Shown here one piece after another: positions 1-10,387 of a DNA stretch of 25,421 nt. Made by a program: the position numbers and the translations under genes. The DNA is from a virus. Position 1 is the stretch's first letter; every line of letters starts with the position of its first letter. The notes under the pieces were generated by a model that made no database searches, was not told the origin of the DNA, and was given only the letters and a program-made list of their open reading frames with translations. The DNA lies in IMG/VR virus record IMGVR_UViG_3300046733_000784, positions 1 to 25,421 of that record; one strand, 5' to 3'.

Positions 1-3000
1 ATTGGTAGTTATATATGGGTACCAAAAGATGCACAATCGTGGAATGTTTACAAGCATATTGTATCGCCTATATCTATTGAATCTATTGAAAAGACAACAT
101 TAGGATTTAAAGCAAACTTTAGTAAGCCTATTACGTTTGTAGAAGGCGATATTGTTGGATTCAATAATATTAATAATGAAGTTAATGGCTTTTGGATTGT
201 ACAAAATATTGGATATACAGATATTGAGATACAACTAGATAATCCAATAACTGAAGATTTTATTGACCTAGCAGATAGCACTCTTGGAATAGTATCAGAA
301 CTATCATCACGTAGAGTATCAACTCCTGCAGATATAAACAATATTACTAAACTTTATGATTTAGACGATGATGATAGAGTGTGGGTTGACAATACTGGAA
401 ACGGAACATTTGGAGTATACGACAGCAGTATTATACGTAGTTTTAAACAAAGTATTACAGCACCTGAAATAGACAATAGGGAGTTTGGATCAGCTGTATC
501 TGTTAGCAACAATAATACTACATTGGCAGTTGGAACACCTGATAAAGATGATGGCAAAGTTTATGTATATACTCGTGGCAGCGAAGCCAGTGAATTTAAA
601 TTAAAACAGACATTAGAACCATTGTCTAATCATCATGATGGTGGTGCGTTTGGTACAAGTGTTGAAATAACAGACAATGGTCAGTATTTGTATGTTGGCG
701 CACCAACTGCTGCTAATGTTAAAACACGTTATAGAGGTATATTTACTGAAGGAGAAAGTTATCTAGCAGGCGATTATGTAAGTCAACGTGGAGCAATATG
801 GAGAGCACTAGTTAATGTTACAGCAGAAAGTTCTACTATTAATCTACTAAGTCAAGATTGGGAAATATCAGAACTAATAGTTACAGACACATCTGGAACA
901 AGTCTTGGATATGCAAACCAAGGCGTGGTTTACATTTATAAAAGACTAATAGATCAGTCTTTTGATTTAGTAGACATTATTCTAAGTCCAGATCCAACAG
1001 AAAACGAACAGTTTGGTATTGCAATTAAATCAGCTTCTCCAAGTGATTTCCAACATAATACTGTTATTAGAAGTCTTAGAGACAACGGCCGTGTTTACTT
1101 TGTTAACAACAAAGGGCAAGATGCTGTAACATCTTATGCATATTCAAGAGACACAAACTACAAAGGTGAATGGGAAAGTATTGCAAAATATATTCCTAAT
1201 AATATTGTCTACTATGAAGGCGAACTTCGTCAAGCTAATACAACAGTACTTGCAGGTAATCCTTTTGATAACAGTCAATGGGACGTACTTGATACATATG
1301 TTGATTATTTAGGTTATGTTCCTGATTCTTCAGAAGAAACAGCGCCAGCTCTTGACGATAGTAGTGATTTTTTAAATGCATTGGGCATCGGCACAACTTA
1401 TGATATTAGTAAAAATGGCGAAGTATTGGCACTTGGTGGTATACAAAACGGCGGCGAATATCGTATTGCAATCTATAGAAAAACAAACGGCAGATTTGTG
1501 TTTGACGAAAACATCAACCCTGCAACCGAAAACGAAGCGTTTGGAACTACATTAAGTTTAAATGACGATGGTTCTAAAATAGCAATAGGCGCACAGCTAT
1601 CAAATATCAATGGTATTTACAATGGTGCAGTATATGTATACAAACTTACAAACGAAGCATATGTTCAAGATCAAATATTGCTTGCACCCAACGGAGAAAA
1701 GACTGAAAGATTTGGCACAAATGTAAGTTTTAACTCTAATAAACTTGCTGTAACAAGTCGCAACGGCGATACCGCAGCATATGTAACATTTGATCAAGAA
1801 CTTACAGAGTTTGATAATAAAGCAACAAATATATTTGATAAAATCAAAGATAATGGACAAGTTTATGTATACGAAACATTAAACAACAAGTTAGTATATG
1901 CTGAAAAACTTTATTCACAAGTAGACATATCTGATTCTTCTAATATATTAAGTGTATTAAATAGAAATCATTTGTATGTTATTTCGATTGGAACTACTGT
2001 TGATGATAAAACAGGACTGATTCAAGATCATAGAACTGATTTAAATGCTACTGCTTGGAATATTAATAGTCAAGGCGATAGTTATGTTGATATTGATAAA
2101 ATCAAAGGTGTGTGGCTATATGATACAAACACAAATGATTTAATCACATATCTTGATTACATAGATCCAATAGCAGGCCGTATTGCCGGACCGGCAGAAC
2201 AAGAACTTAGTTATAAAACTTATTATGATCCAGCAGTTTACAATGTTGGTACTAGAGATACCGGTGTATCAGATCTTTGGGGGAAACAACAGGTTGGAAA
2301 ACTATGGTGGAATCTCGATGCTATAAAGTGGTATAATCCATATCAAGGAAGTATACAATATAAATCAAATACATGGAATCAGATTATTCCTGGATTTAGT
2401 GTAGATGTATACGAATGGGTTGAGAGTGACTTGTTACCAAGCGAATGGGATCAAATAGCTGATACTACCGAAGGCTTAGCCAGCAGCATAAGTGGAACAT
2501 CATTATACAGTGATGATTCTTATGTAAGAGCAAGAGTATATGATAGTGTAGCAAATGTATTTGCACCAAAATATTATTTCTGGGTTAAGAATAAAAATAC
2601 ACTGCCTACTACATATGGCAGGAAGATTAGTTCGTTTGATGTTGCAAACTTAATAGCAGATCCAGCAGGACAAGGTTATAGACATGTTACATTACTCGAT
2701 GGCAAAAAGTTTGCATTACATAATATAAAAAATCTAGTAAAAGACAAAGATACTATTTTGCATGTTGATTACTATGTTCAAGACAATGCAGAAAATAGAA
2801 ATATTCACAGCGAGTATGCATTAGTTGTTGAAGGATTAGCATCTAGCAAGCCAAACAATGACATTGTCGACAAGTGGGTTGATAGTTTAGCAGGCTACGA
2901 CAGAAACGGAAGAGTTCTGCCTGATTTAAATATTAGTGTTGCTCAAAGATACGGTATTTTAAATAATCCAAATCAAACTATTTTTGTTAATAGACAAGAA

Positions 3001-6000
3001 GCATTAAAACAAGTTGTTGAAAGAGTAAACGGAGTATTGTCTCAATATACAATAGTTGATGATTTTGATATTTCTCCATTATTCCAAACAGAAACTCCTC
3101 CAAGTAAGTTTAGCAATGAGTGGGATACTCAAATTGACAGTGAAAGTTTGTTGAGATTTGTAGGTACTGCAAAAATCAAACAAGCAACTCTTACGCCTAT
3201 TATTGTTGATGGAACTATTACAGGTGCAACTATTACGCAATCTGGTAGAGGATATGTTGATAGTAACTATACAACAGGCAAACGTCATGGTCCTACTGTA
3301 ACTGTAGAAGGACAAGGTTCCGGCGCAGAGTTAAAAACTTACATCAACAATCTTGGTCAAGTTATTGAAGTTGAAGTAGTTGATGGTGGCAAAAACTATT
3401 TAAATGATACTACGCTTATTGTGCGTCCATTTAGTGTCCTTGTAACAACTGACTCCGAAGTAGGCGGCCTATGGGCAGTGTACAACTGGATGTCTTCTAC
3501 ACAGGAATGGTTTAGAAACTATATTCAAAGCTATGATGTTAACAAGTATTGGAGATATGTTGATTGGTATTCAACTGGATATAACGAAGTTACATCTATT
3601 GATTTTGTGATTGACGGAAGTTATGCACTTGAAGCATTAGACGATAAACTAGGAAATACTGTTAAGATTGAAAATATTGGCAGCGGCGGCTGGATATTAT
3701 TAGAAAAGATTGACAATCAAGTTGAAGTAGACTATACTATTAACTATAAAGTAGTAGGTAGACAAAATGGTACAATAGAGTTTAGCAATACACTATATCA
3801 AAACGATGCAGTTGGATTTGATAATATAATCTATGATATATCGTTATATGATAGCGAACCAACAGACGAAATAAAAATAATACTATATGCACTAAGAGAT
3901 AACTTATTTGTTGATCAGCTAGAAGTAGAATGGAACAAACTATTCTTTAGTAGCATTAGATATGCAATGAGCGAACAAGTTGATTTAGATTGGATATTTA
4001 AATCAAGTTTTGTAGTTGCAAAACACAATGTCGGAGAGCTTACACAAAAAGTAACATATCAAAACGACAATCTTCCAAACTATCAAGATTACATAGAAGA
4101 AGTAAAACCGTATAGTACTAAGATTAGAGAATATATTAGTTCTTATGGTAGAACAGAACCAACACAAACTAGTGTTACTGATTTTGATTTACCACCTCGT
4201 TATGATGCAGAGCGTGGACAGATTATTAGCGAAACTATTAAGTTTTTCAACAATGGCATTACTGGTATAAATGATACTACAACTACATATCCACAAAAGC
4301 ATTGGTTAGATAATGTTGGATTTGAAATAACAGAGTTTGTGGTTTACACCGGCGGCAGCGGATATACTGACACTGCAAATGTAACAGTAAGCGGAGGCGG
4401 TGGCCCAACACTAGAAGGGCTTGCTTATATCGGCGGTGGCTCTATACAATATATAGAAGTTAATACTACAGGCGCAAAATACTTTACAACACCAACTGTA
4501 ACAATAAACGGAAGTTTAACAGAGGATGGTGTTGATGCAGTTGTTTATGCACAAATAGGAAACAGTGTAATCAGATCAACTCATATGTTAATGAAGTTTG
4601 ATAGAGTTGTTGGTGCATATTACTTTACTACATTAGATGAAACAGAAACTTTTGTTGGCAACGGTGGTTTAACTGATTTTAGTTTAAAATGGCCATTGAG
4701 TACAAACAGTGCTGATATATCAATAACTGTAGCTGGCGAACCGCAGTTACTTAGTGATTTTGTATCATCAAATGTTATTGATACAACCAAAACCTTTGAT
4801 AGATTTCGTGGTAAAATAACATTTGCAAATGCACCTGCAAATAATGCTCAGATTGTTATAAACTATAAAAAATCATCTAGTTTATTAACAGCCGAAGATA
4901 GAATAAACTTCTTCTATAAGCCTACTACAAATATGCCAGGAAAAGAACTAAGTCAGCTAATGGACGGTGTTGATTACGGCGGCGTACAAATGGATAGTAT
5001 CGGCTTTGGAGAAAATACCGGATTTGATGCAAACGGGTTTGGTATTGATTTTGATACATTTGACACTAACTACGAAGACGAGATTATTACACTAGATGGT
5101 AGTACTCAAATAATAACACTGAGTAGTGTTTTAGACTCAGGTGTAACATACAACGTGTATCTTAACAATGTAAGAATAGATGATCCTGCATATGACGGAG
5201 TTAGTGTAACAGCTAATCCAAATGCAAAAATGGTATCACCACAAGGCGACAATATTACAAATACTATATTCTTAGATAGTGATGTTATAGAAACCAAAGA
5301 CGGCGATATTGTGATCATTAGAAAATCTACTAGTGATGGTAGTTTTACTCCAGAGTCAACAGCATTTGATGTAAGTTTGCAAGGTGGAAACTTTGAATAT
5401 ACAACTGCAACTGGAATAGATTCTGGAGATATAGTTGTTGATGGCGACGGATTTGTTACAGAAACAAACAGTAAAGGACCAGAAGAACAAGTTCCGGGAC
5501 AAGTACTAGATACAGTTGATATTCAAGTGTACAATAGAAGTTCAGACGGACAAGGTGTTATTAGTGTTAGAAACTATATCACAGATGGCACAACTATCGA
5601 ATGGGAGTTTGATAGTTTTCCACAATCAAATACTACACTGATTGTAAAAGTTGACAGCGATATTATTGATAACAACGATCTAAATGTTGATTATGAAAAC
5701 AAAGTTATAAGTTTAAATGATAGTACAGCACTAGATGCAGGAAAAAATCTTTCTATACTATCAATCGGAACTAACGGAGTTGATTTACTTGATAGTGATA
5801 ATATTGTTTCTACTGGTGACACTTTTATATACGATTTGCCAATCACATGGAAAACTGGATTAAGTTCTTTTGTAACAATCAATGGTGTATTACAAAATGA
5901 TACAACTGACTACGGGCTTACAGAATCAGATAACAATACAGCACAGCTGGAGTTTCCGATTAAAATAACTGCCGGCAAAATTATTGGATATACAATATAT

Positions 6001-7773
6001 GATGGTAATGTAAACCAATACAGTCAGATGGTAATCGACAATACCTTTGCAACAGATGGCCAAAATAAAGTTCATAGATTTACAAATGATGTTGCATTGC
6101 CTATTATTAATAAGCCTCTTGCACATAATATTTTAGTCAAGCGTGGAGATGGTAGATTCTTAAATGCAGGCTATAGAAAAAAATATACAATAGATAGTAA
6201 TAGATCATATGATATTGATAGATGGCAGTTTGAAGATACAACAGCCGTTAGAAATACAGATGTTATACTTTATATTAATGGTTCTATTGTTAATGTTCTT
6301 GATTACTATTATGATACTGCAAACGGTAGAGTAGAACTTCTTAACAACAATGTTGGACTTATTGGAGATACATTAGAAATCTTTATTATTAGAGATGCAG
6401 AATATTACTTTATAAACACAACAGTAGAAATACAAAATGGCACAGCAGTTAATGATCCAGTAGTTGGGCAAGATATAAGTTTTGAATTGGCTGATGATAG
6501 TACTACAGTTATTGCTTGTGTTGAAAAGTTTAGTAGATCAGGTTCAACACTATTAATAGAACTACAAGGATATATTAGAGAATTATTCCAACTAAAAAGT
6601 ATTGACGACACACCGGAGATTGTAGCAAGTTGGGAAAATGATAGTACAAAAGCAGTTATTGGAGATATTACTCTTATAGAAACAGATATTTTATCATTAA
6701 CTGAAGCACCAGCTGATTGGGAAACTATAGACATCTATGTATTCAGTAATCACGATATAAACGGATTTGAAAGAAATACATATGATATTGTTTGGAATAC
6801 AAATCAAGCACCTGCTGGAACACAGTTTTATATTGATAAAAACTTATTAAGCAGAGGATTTATCAAACTTGAAAAACCTGCATTAAGTGCAAACTTTGTT
6901 TGGGTATTTAAAAATGGAATATTGCTTTCGCCACAAAACGATTATTCACTTGATGCTAGTGGAACAGGCGTTCAGCTTTACAGTAAAGTTACATCAAATG
7001 ACAAAGTTGAAGTATTGCAGTTTACAGGATTAACAAGTAATCCTAAGTTTGGATATCGTATTTTCAAAGATATGTTAAATAGATTCCACTTCAAGCGTTT
7101 AAATAAAGACAACGAATACGAGTTGCAACAACCATTAAACTATTATGATTCTAATATTCAACTAGTTGACAGTACAGGTATTCAAGAACCTAACAAGGCA
7201 TTGGGTGTACCGGGTGTTGTTTGGATAGACAAAGAGCGTATTGAATATTTTAGTGTTGATGGCAACCTTCTTAGACAGATAAGAAGAGGTACTTTAGGCA
7301 CAGGCATTAAAGAACAATATTCAACAGCAACAAAAGTACAAGGCCAGGGTATAGAAGAAAATATTCCTTACAAAGACGAAACATCTAAAACTATGTTTGT
7401 TGGCGATGCTAGTACCAAGGAGTTTATACTTGATTTTGTTCCAACTAGTATTAACGAGATTGATGTATTTTTAGCTGGAGCTAGATTGCGTAAAGATAAC
7501 ATTATAACATTTGACAAAACAGTAGATCAAGATTCACCTGAGGCAGATGTAACAATAGATCCTGAATATACTATTGAAAATATATCAACAGAAAGCGGCA
7601 CAGTAACCGTGCTAACACTTGCAGATTATATTGACCCTCCTGCAGACGGAACATTTATTGAAGTTGTTCGTCGAACAGGAAGAATATGGAATGATACAGG
7701 AAAAACTCTAGCAGATAGTGAAAATCAAATAGCTAGATTTATAACAGACAAAACAATATCGCTACCACGATAA
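1..7773 (+). CDS. Giant multidomain virion structural protein (5' partial)
   Basis: The frame is open from the first base, so the start lies upstream; 2590 residues are present before TAA. The GTG at 379 is only an internal codon. From the N-terminus I see at least five FG-GAP/beta-propeller-like repeats (roughly residues 160-620), recognised by an FG[ST] start, a D/N-rich turn, an 'AVG' or 'AIGA' strand and a 'VYVY' strand. Two chitin-binding-like modules interrupt them (about 241-290 and 382-430). Next come a W-rich section with 'VDVYEWVESD' (about 759-820), glycine-rich 'SGRGY' and 'GGSGY' modules (about 1065-1145, 1445-1520), a 'DNLPNYQDYIEEVKPY' section (about 1330-1390), and repeated 60-100-residue beta modules to the C-terminus. 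The end reads 'IARFITDKTISLPR'. These segments resemble large structural proteins of marine T4-like phages. It heads a run of fibre genes, which suggests a baseplate or tail adhesion role. The exact virion location is inferred. Confidence 0.85.
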   Translation: MGSYIWVPKDAQSWNVYKHIVSPISIESIEKTTLGFKANFSKPITFVEGDIVGFNNINNEVNGFWIVQNIGYTDIEIQLDNPITEDFIDLADSTLGIVSELSSRRVSTPADINNITKLYDLDDDDRVWVDNTGNGTFGVYDSSIIRSFKQSITAPEIDNREFGSAVSVSNNNTTLAVGTPDKDDGKVYVYTRGSEASEFKLKQTLEPLSNHHDGGAFGTSVEITDNGQYLYVGAPTAANVKTRYRGIFTEGESYLAGDYVSQRGAIWRALVNVTAESSTINLLSQDWEISELIVTDTSGTSLGYANQGVVYIYKRLIDQSFDLVDIILSPDPTENEQFGIAIKSASPSDFQHNTVIRSLRDNGRVYFVNNKGQDAVTSYAYSRDTNYKGEWESIAKYIPNNIVYYEGELRQANTTVLAGNPFDNSQWDVLDTYVDYLGYVPDSSEETAPALDDSSDFLNALGIGTTYDISKNGEVLALGGIQNGGEYRIAIYRKTNGRFVFDENINPATENEAFGTTLSLNDDGSKIAIGAQLSNINGIYNGAVYVYKLTNEAYVQDQILLAPNGEKTERFGTNVSFNSNKLAVTSRNGDTAAYVTFDQELTEFDNKATNIFDKIKDNGQVYVYETLNNKLVYAEKLYSQVDISDSSNILSVLNRNHLYVISIGTTVDDKTGLIQDHRTDLNATAWNINSQGDSYVDIDKIKGVWLYDTNTNDLITYLDYIDPIAGRIAGPAEQELSYKTYYDPAVYNVGTRDTGVSDLWGKQQVGKLWWNLDAIKWYNPYQGSIQYKSNTWNQIIPGFSVDVYEWVESDLLPSEWDQIADTTEGLASSISGTSLYSDDSYVRARVYDSVANVFAPKYYFWVKNKNTLPTTYGRKISSFDVANLIADPAGQGYRHVTLLDGKKFALHNIKNLVKDKDTILHVDYYVQDNAENRNIHSEYALVVEGLASSKPNNDIVDKWVDSLAGYDRNGRVLPDLNISVAQRYGILNNPNQTIFVNRQEALKQVVERVNGVLSQYTIVDDFDISPLFQTETPPSKFSNEWDTQIDSESLLRFVGTAKIKQATLTPIIVDGTITGATITQSGRGYVDSNYTTGKRHGPTVTVEGQGSGAELKTYINNLGQVIEVEVVDGGKNYLNDTTLIVRPFSVLVTTDSEVGGLWAVYNWMSSTQEWFRNYIQSYDVNKYWRYVDWYSTGYNEVTSIDFVIDGSYALEALDDKLGNTVKIENIGSGGWILLEKIDNQVEVDYTINYKVVGRQNGTIEFSNTLYQNDAVGFDNIIYDISLYDSEPTDEIKIILYALRDNLFVDQLEVEWNKLFFSSIRYAMSEQVDLDWIFKSSFVVAKHNVGELTQKVTYQNDNLPNYQDYIEEVKPYSTKIREYISSYGRTEPTQTSVTDFDLPPRYDAERGQIISETIKFFNNGITGINDTTTTYPQKHWLDNVGFEITEFVVYTGGSGYTDTANVTVSGGGGPTLEGLAYIGGGSIQYIEVNTTGAKYFTTPTVTINGSLTEDGVDAVVYAQIGNSVIRSTHMLMKFDRVVGAYYFTTLDETETFVGNGGLTDFSLKWPLSTNSADISITVAGEPQLLSDFVSSNVIDTTKTFDRFRGKITFANAPANNAQIVINYKKSSSLLTAEDRINFFYKPTTNMPGKELSQLMDGVDYGGVQMDSIGFGENTGFDANGFGIDFDTFDTNYEDEIITLDGSTQIITLSSVLDSGVTYNVYLNNVRIDDPAYDGVSVTANPNAKMVSPQGDNITNTIFLDSDVIETKDGDIVIIRKSTSDGSFTPESTAFDVSLQGGNFEYTTATGIDSGDIVVDGDGFVTETNSKGPEEQVPGQVLDTVDIQVYNRSSDGQGVISVRNYITDGTTIEWEFDSFPQSNTTLIVKVDSDIIDNNDLNVDYENKVISLNDSTALDAGKNLSILSIGTNGVDLLDSDNIVSTGDTFIYDLPITWKTGLSSFVTINGVLQNDTTDYGLTESDNNTAQLEFPIKITAGKIIGYTIYDGNVNQYSQMVIDNTFATDGQNKVHRFTNDVALPIINKPLAHNILVKRGDGRFLNAGYRKKYTIDSNRSYDIDRWQFEDTTAVRNTDVILYINGSIVNVLDYYYDTANGRVELLNNNVGLIGDTLEIFIIRDAEYYFINTTVEIQNGTAVNDPVVGQDISFELADDSTTVIACVEKFSRSGSTLLIELQGYIRELFQLKSIDDTPEIVASWENDSTKAVIGDITLIETDILSLTEAPADWETIDIYVFSNHDINGFERNTYDIVWNTNQAPAGTQFYIDKNLLSRGFIKLEKPALSANFVWVFKNGILLSPQNDYSLDASGTGVQLYSKVTSNDKVEVLQFTGLTSNPKFGYRIFKDMLNRFHFKRLNKDNEYELQQPLNYYDSNIQLVDSTGIQEPNKALGVPGVVWIDKERIEYFSVDGNLLRQIRRGTLGTGIKEQYSTATKVQGQGIEENIPYKDETSKTMFVGDASTKEFILDFVPTSINEIDVFLAGARLRKDNIITFDKTVDQDSPEADVTIDPEYTIENISTESGTVTVLTLADYIDPPADGTFIEVVRRTGRIWNDTGKTLADSENQIARFITDKTISLPR
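721..870 (+). other. CBM5/12-like module A inside the giant protein
   Basis: About 50 residues begin 'YRGIFTEGESYLAGDYVSQ' and continue through 'GAIWRAL' to 'DWEIS'. This is the layout of small chitin/cellulose-binding modules of the CBM5/12 type: Y-x-G start, G-D-x-V strand, G-x-x-(W/Y) and a closing W. It lies directly after an FG-GAP-like repeat. Sugar binding is inferred from the pattern only. Confidence 0.5.
1144..1293 (+). other. CBM5/12-like module B inside the giant protein
   Basis: A second copy of the pattern, with 'YKGEWESIAKYIPNNIVYY' followed by 'GELRQA' and a closing 'SQWDVLD'. It aligns with module A over the Y-[RK]-G start, the mid-module V strand, the G-x-x-x-R turn and the terminal W-[DE]-[IV]. 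Like module A it sits between FG-GAP-like repeats, suggesting repeated insertion of a binding module into propeller loops. Confidence 0.5.
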
Positions 7774-7776
7774 ATA
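7769..7776 (+). promoter_or_regulatory. T4-type late promoter box (GATAAATA)
   Basis: GATAAATA differs from the T4 late consensus TATAAATA at the first base. It overlaps the TAA stop of the giant protein and sits 23 bases before the ATG at 7800. The same octamer with the same 23-base gap precedes the minus-strand fibre gene. Confidence 0.55.
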
Positions 7777-7799
7777 CAGTATAGAAACGGAATGGAAAC

Positions 7800-8402
7800 A
7801 TGATTAACGAACAAAGCGGTGTACACCTCGAAGGACACATAAAAATACACAATCCAGAAAGTGGGCATGTATTTGTTAACAAGCGCAATGCTATTCATTA
7901 TGAAAATATGAGTATTAGTCTTGCTGAAAGTCTTGGCAATGCTGGATCAGGCTACATATATCAAATGGGGTTTGGCAACGGCGGAACAACTGTTGATCCA
8001 ACTGGTATTATTACATACTTAACACCAAACAGCACAGGTACAAATGCAAGTTTGTACAATCAAACATATGCAAAAGTGGTAGACGATCGCAGTGTAAACA
8101 ATGTTGACCCTCAAAGAAATAAGATTGAAACACGTCACGTTACTGGTACAAACTATACAGATATTGTTGTAAGTTGTTTGTTAGATTATGGAGAACCAGA
8201 AGGACAAGATGCATTTGATACTGCTGCTAATACAGAACAACAGTTTGTATTTGACGAGCTAGGGCTAGTCGGATATTCATCTAGCGGAACAGGAAGACTT
8301 CTTACACATGTTATTTTCCATCCAGTACAAAAATCACTCAATAGGTTAATACAAATTGATTATACTGTAAGAGTACAAAGTCTTTCGGGAGGTAATACTT
8401 AA
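7800..8402 (+). CDS. Conserved virion structural protein, 200 aa
   Basis: The N-terminus, with 'HNPESGHVFVNKRNAIHYE' (residues 17-35), resembles a structural protein family that sits beside fibre genes in marine T4-like phages. The middle is G/N/T-rich and the C-terminal third ends in beta-type sequence ('IQIDYTVRVQSL'). There is no signal peptide or membrane segment. It starts at ATG with a weak GGAA-type ribosome site, and its TAA shares one base with the next ATG (TAATG), implying translational coupling to the collar fibre. A tail or baseplate role is inferred from neighbours. Confidence 0.75.
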   Translation: MINEQSGVHLEGHIKIHNPESGHVFVNKRNAIHYENMSISLAESLGNAGSGYIYQMGFGNGGTTVDPTGIITYLTPNSTGTNASLYNQTYAKVVDDRSVNNVDPQRNKIETRHVTGTNYTDIVVSCLLDYGEPEGQDAFDTAANTEQQFVFDELGLVGYSSSGTGRLLTHVIFHPVQKSLNRLIQIDYTVRVQSLSGGNT

Positions 8403-10387
8403 TGGCATATGAGATTCCATTCACTGATCAATCCAATAAGGGTATTATAACTGTTGAAGATAATGCAATCAATACCGAAACTAGTTTAAAACTTCCAGGC
8501 AGATTATTATCAGATTACGGAGTTGCTGTTAATGAAAACTTTTTAAAACTATTAGAAAACTTTTCAAACGCTAACCCGCCATTAAATCCTGTTGAAGGAC
8601 AACTTTGGTATGATACTACAGACAGCATAGATCAGTTAAAAATATATGATGGTACAAACTGGGTTGCAGCCGGCGGCCTAAAAAAGAACGCATCAGAACC
8701 TGATAGCACAAACAGTGTTAAAGGAGATCTTTGGGTTAATACATCAACTAGTCAGTTATATTTGTATACAGGCAGCGGCTGGTTATTAATAGGACCAGAT
8801 TTTAGTAACGGAAATACTACTGGAGCAAAATCAGTTGAGTTAATAGATACCGGTGATGTTACCCGAACGGTAGTTGTAGTATACATTGAAAATATACCAG
8901 TTACTATTACAAGTAGAGTTGAGTTTTCACCTAAAACAGCATTTGCTGGATTTAATAGCACAACACCAATAAAAGTTGGAACAAACTTTAGTCAAGCATT
9001 GACTACAGCAAAATTTAATGGTACTGCAACAACAGCAGAAAACTTGTTAGTAAGTGGCGGAGTTATTCCAAGTTCTGCATTTATGCGTAATAATATTGTT
9101 AATCAGTTAGCTGAAAAACTACAAATCAAAACAAATGACGGATTAGAAGTTGGCGTTTCGAAAACACTAAGTGTATTAGTTGAAGGCAACAATAGCATTA
9201 TTGAAAATGCTGTACCAGGCGCACCAATAGATTTAAGAGTCAACAACAACGGAATATTTTCAATACCGATTAGAGTTAAAGGAAACACTAATGTAGGTAT
9301 TAACAACTTATCTCCAACTGAAAGTTTAGATGTAGTTGGAAATCAAAAACTTGCTGGTAACTTAACTGTAACCGGAACAACAGGACTGACAGGCAATACT
9401 AGTGTAACTGGAAATTTAACCGTAACAGGAAACTTTGATGTTGACGGCAGTTTAACTACAACAAGTATAATGCCTGACACAGCAAATGTTTATTCTATTG
9501 GATCGTCAGTACTGCCATATGATACACTTCATGCTAATCGTATAACAGGCAGTCTAACAGGTAACGTAACAGGTAATGTTAGTGGAACAGCAGGTAGTAC
9601 AGCCAAACTTAATAGTGTAACTACATTTTCATTAGCAGGCGATGTTAGTGCAACAAGTTTTACATTTGACGGACAAACAGGCGGCTCTTCAAAAACGTTT
9701 ACATCAACTATACAATCAACTGCTATTTCTGACAGGGCAGCAGCATCTAGTGTAAACAGAACAACCGACGAAGTGTTGTTGAATCAAGGCGGAACATTAG
9801 TTAAAGCAACACCTGATCAACTGATTGGATCTATTGATACTATGCCAGTAGGCACAGTGATAATGTTTGGAGGCCTAGTTGCACCCGATGGGTGGTTTAT
9901 TTTAGATGGCGCTGAAAAATCATTAACAACATATGGTAACTTAGCAACAGTATTAGGATATCTTGCAGCAGATCCAACAACATGGTATCACGGAACTCCA
10001 AGCGATCCAAATACATTATTTAAGATTCCGGATATGCGAGGAAGATCGCCTGCAGGACTTGGTAGAGTATTAGCATCTAATAATAGAATTACAGACGGAA
10101 CAGTAGGTGTTATGGGCGGCATAGGAGGTAGCGAGGATGTTACCTTAGCAGCAGCCAACTTGCCGGAACACGAACACGATTTACGAAGCAGTACAGGAGA
10201 GCAGTTTTATGCTACTACAACAGCTACAGCAACCGCATCTGAAGTTGTACCCAATGACGGTGATTCGTCTGGAACTGGATCTCGTCTACAAACATCAGGA
10301 GGTGTAGTAGATATAGCAAACGATGCAGTAGATATAACAAATCCGTATGTTGCACTTAACTTTATTATCTATCACGGAGTATCATAA
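8402..10387 (+). CDS. Tail fibre protein with C-terminal phage tail collar domain
   Basis: It has 661 residues. The N-terminal module (about 1-136) carries 'NENFLKLLENFSN', 'GQLWYDT' and 'KGDLWVN', and is shared with the next two proteins. A beta-rich shaft contains 'GNLTVTGTTGLTGNTSVTG' and 'TGSLTGNVTGNVSG' repeats. The C-terminal 180 residues (from M481) form a phage tail collar domain (PF07484-like): 'PVGTVIMFGG', 'APDGWFILDG', 'FKIPDMRGRSPAGLG', 'NLPEHEHD' and a terminal 'YVALNFIIYHG'. Such domains end short tail fibres and microcystin-dependent-like proteins; the conserved H residues bind metal in T4 gp12. The ATG follows GGGAGG nine bases away. It is likely a receptor-binding or short-fibre protein. 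Confidence 0.88.
   Translation: MAYEIPFTDQSNKGIITVEDNAINTETSLKLPGRLLSDYGVAVNENFLKLLENFSNANPPLNPVEGQLWYDTTDSIDQLKIYDGTNWVAAGGLKKNASEPDSTNSVKGDLWVNTSTSQLYLYTGSGWLLIGPDFSNGNTTGAKSVELIDTGDVTRTVVVVYIENIPVTITSRVEFSPKTAFAGFNSTTPIKVGTNFSQALTTAKFNGTATTAENLLVSGGVIPSSAFMRNNIVNQLAEKLQIKTNDGLEVGVSKTLSVLVEGNNSIIENAVPGAPIDLRVNNNGIFSIPIRVKGNTNVGINNLSPTESLDVVGNQKLAGNLTVTGTTGLTGNTSVTGNLTVTGNFDVDGSLTTTSIMPDTANVYSIGSSVLPYDTLHANRITGSLTGNVTGNVSGTAGSTAKLNSVTTFSLAGDVSATSFTFDGQTGGSSKTFTSTIQSTAISDRAAASSVNRTTDEVLLNQGGTLVKATPDQLIGSIDTMPVGTVIMFGGLVAPDGWFILDGAEKSLTTYGNLATVLGYLAADPTTWYHGTPSDPNTLFKIPDMRGRSPAGLGRVLASNNRITDGTVGVMGGIGGSEDVTLAAANLPEHEHDLRSSTGEQFYATTTATATASEVVPNDGDSSGTGSRLQTSGGVVDIANDAVDITNPYVALNFIIYHGVS

Noticed and set aside
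379-381. GTG as the start of the giant protein
   Set aside because: The frame is open and protein-like back to base 1, so the gene simply begins before the window.
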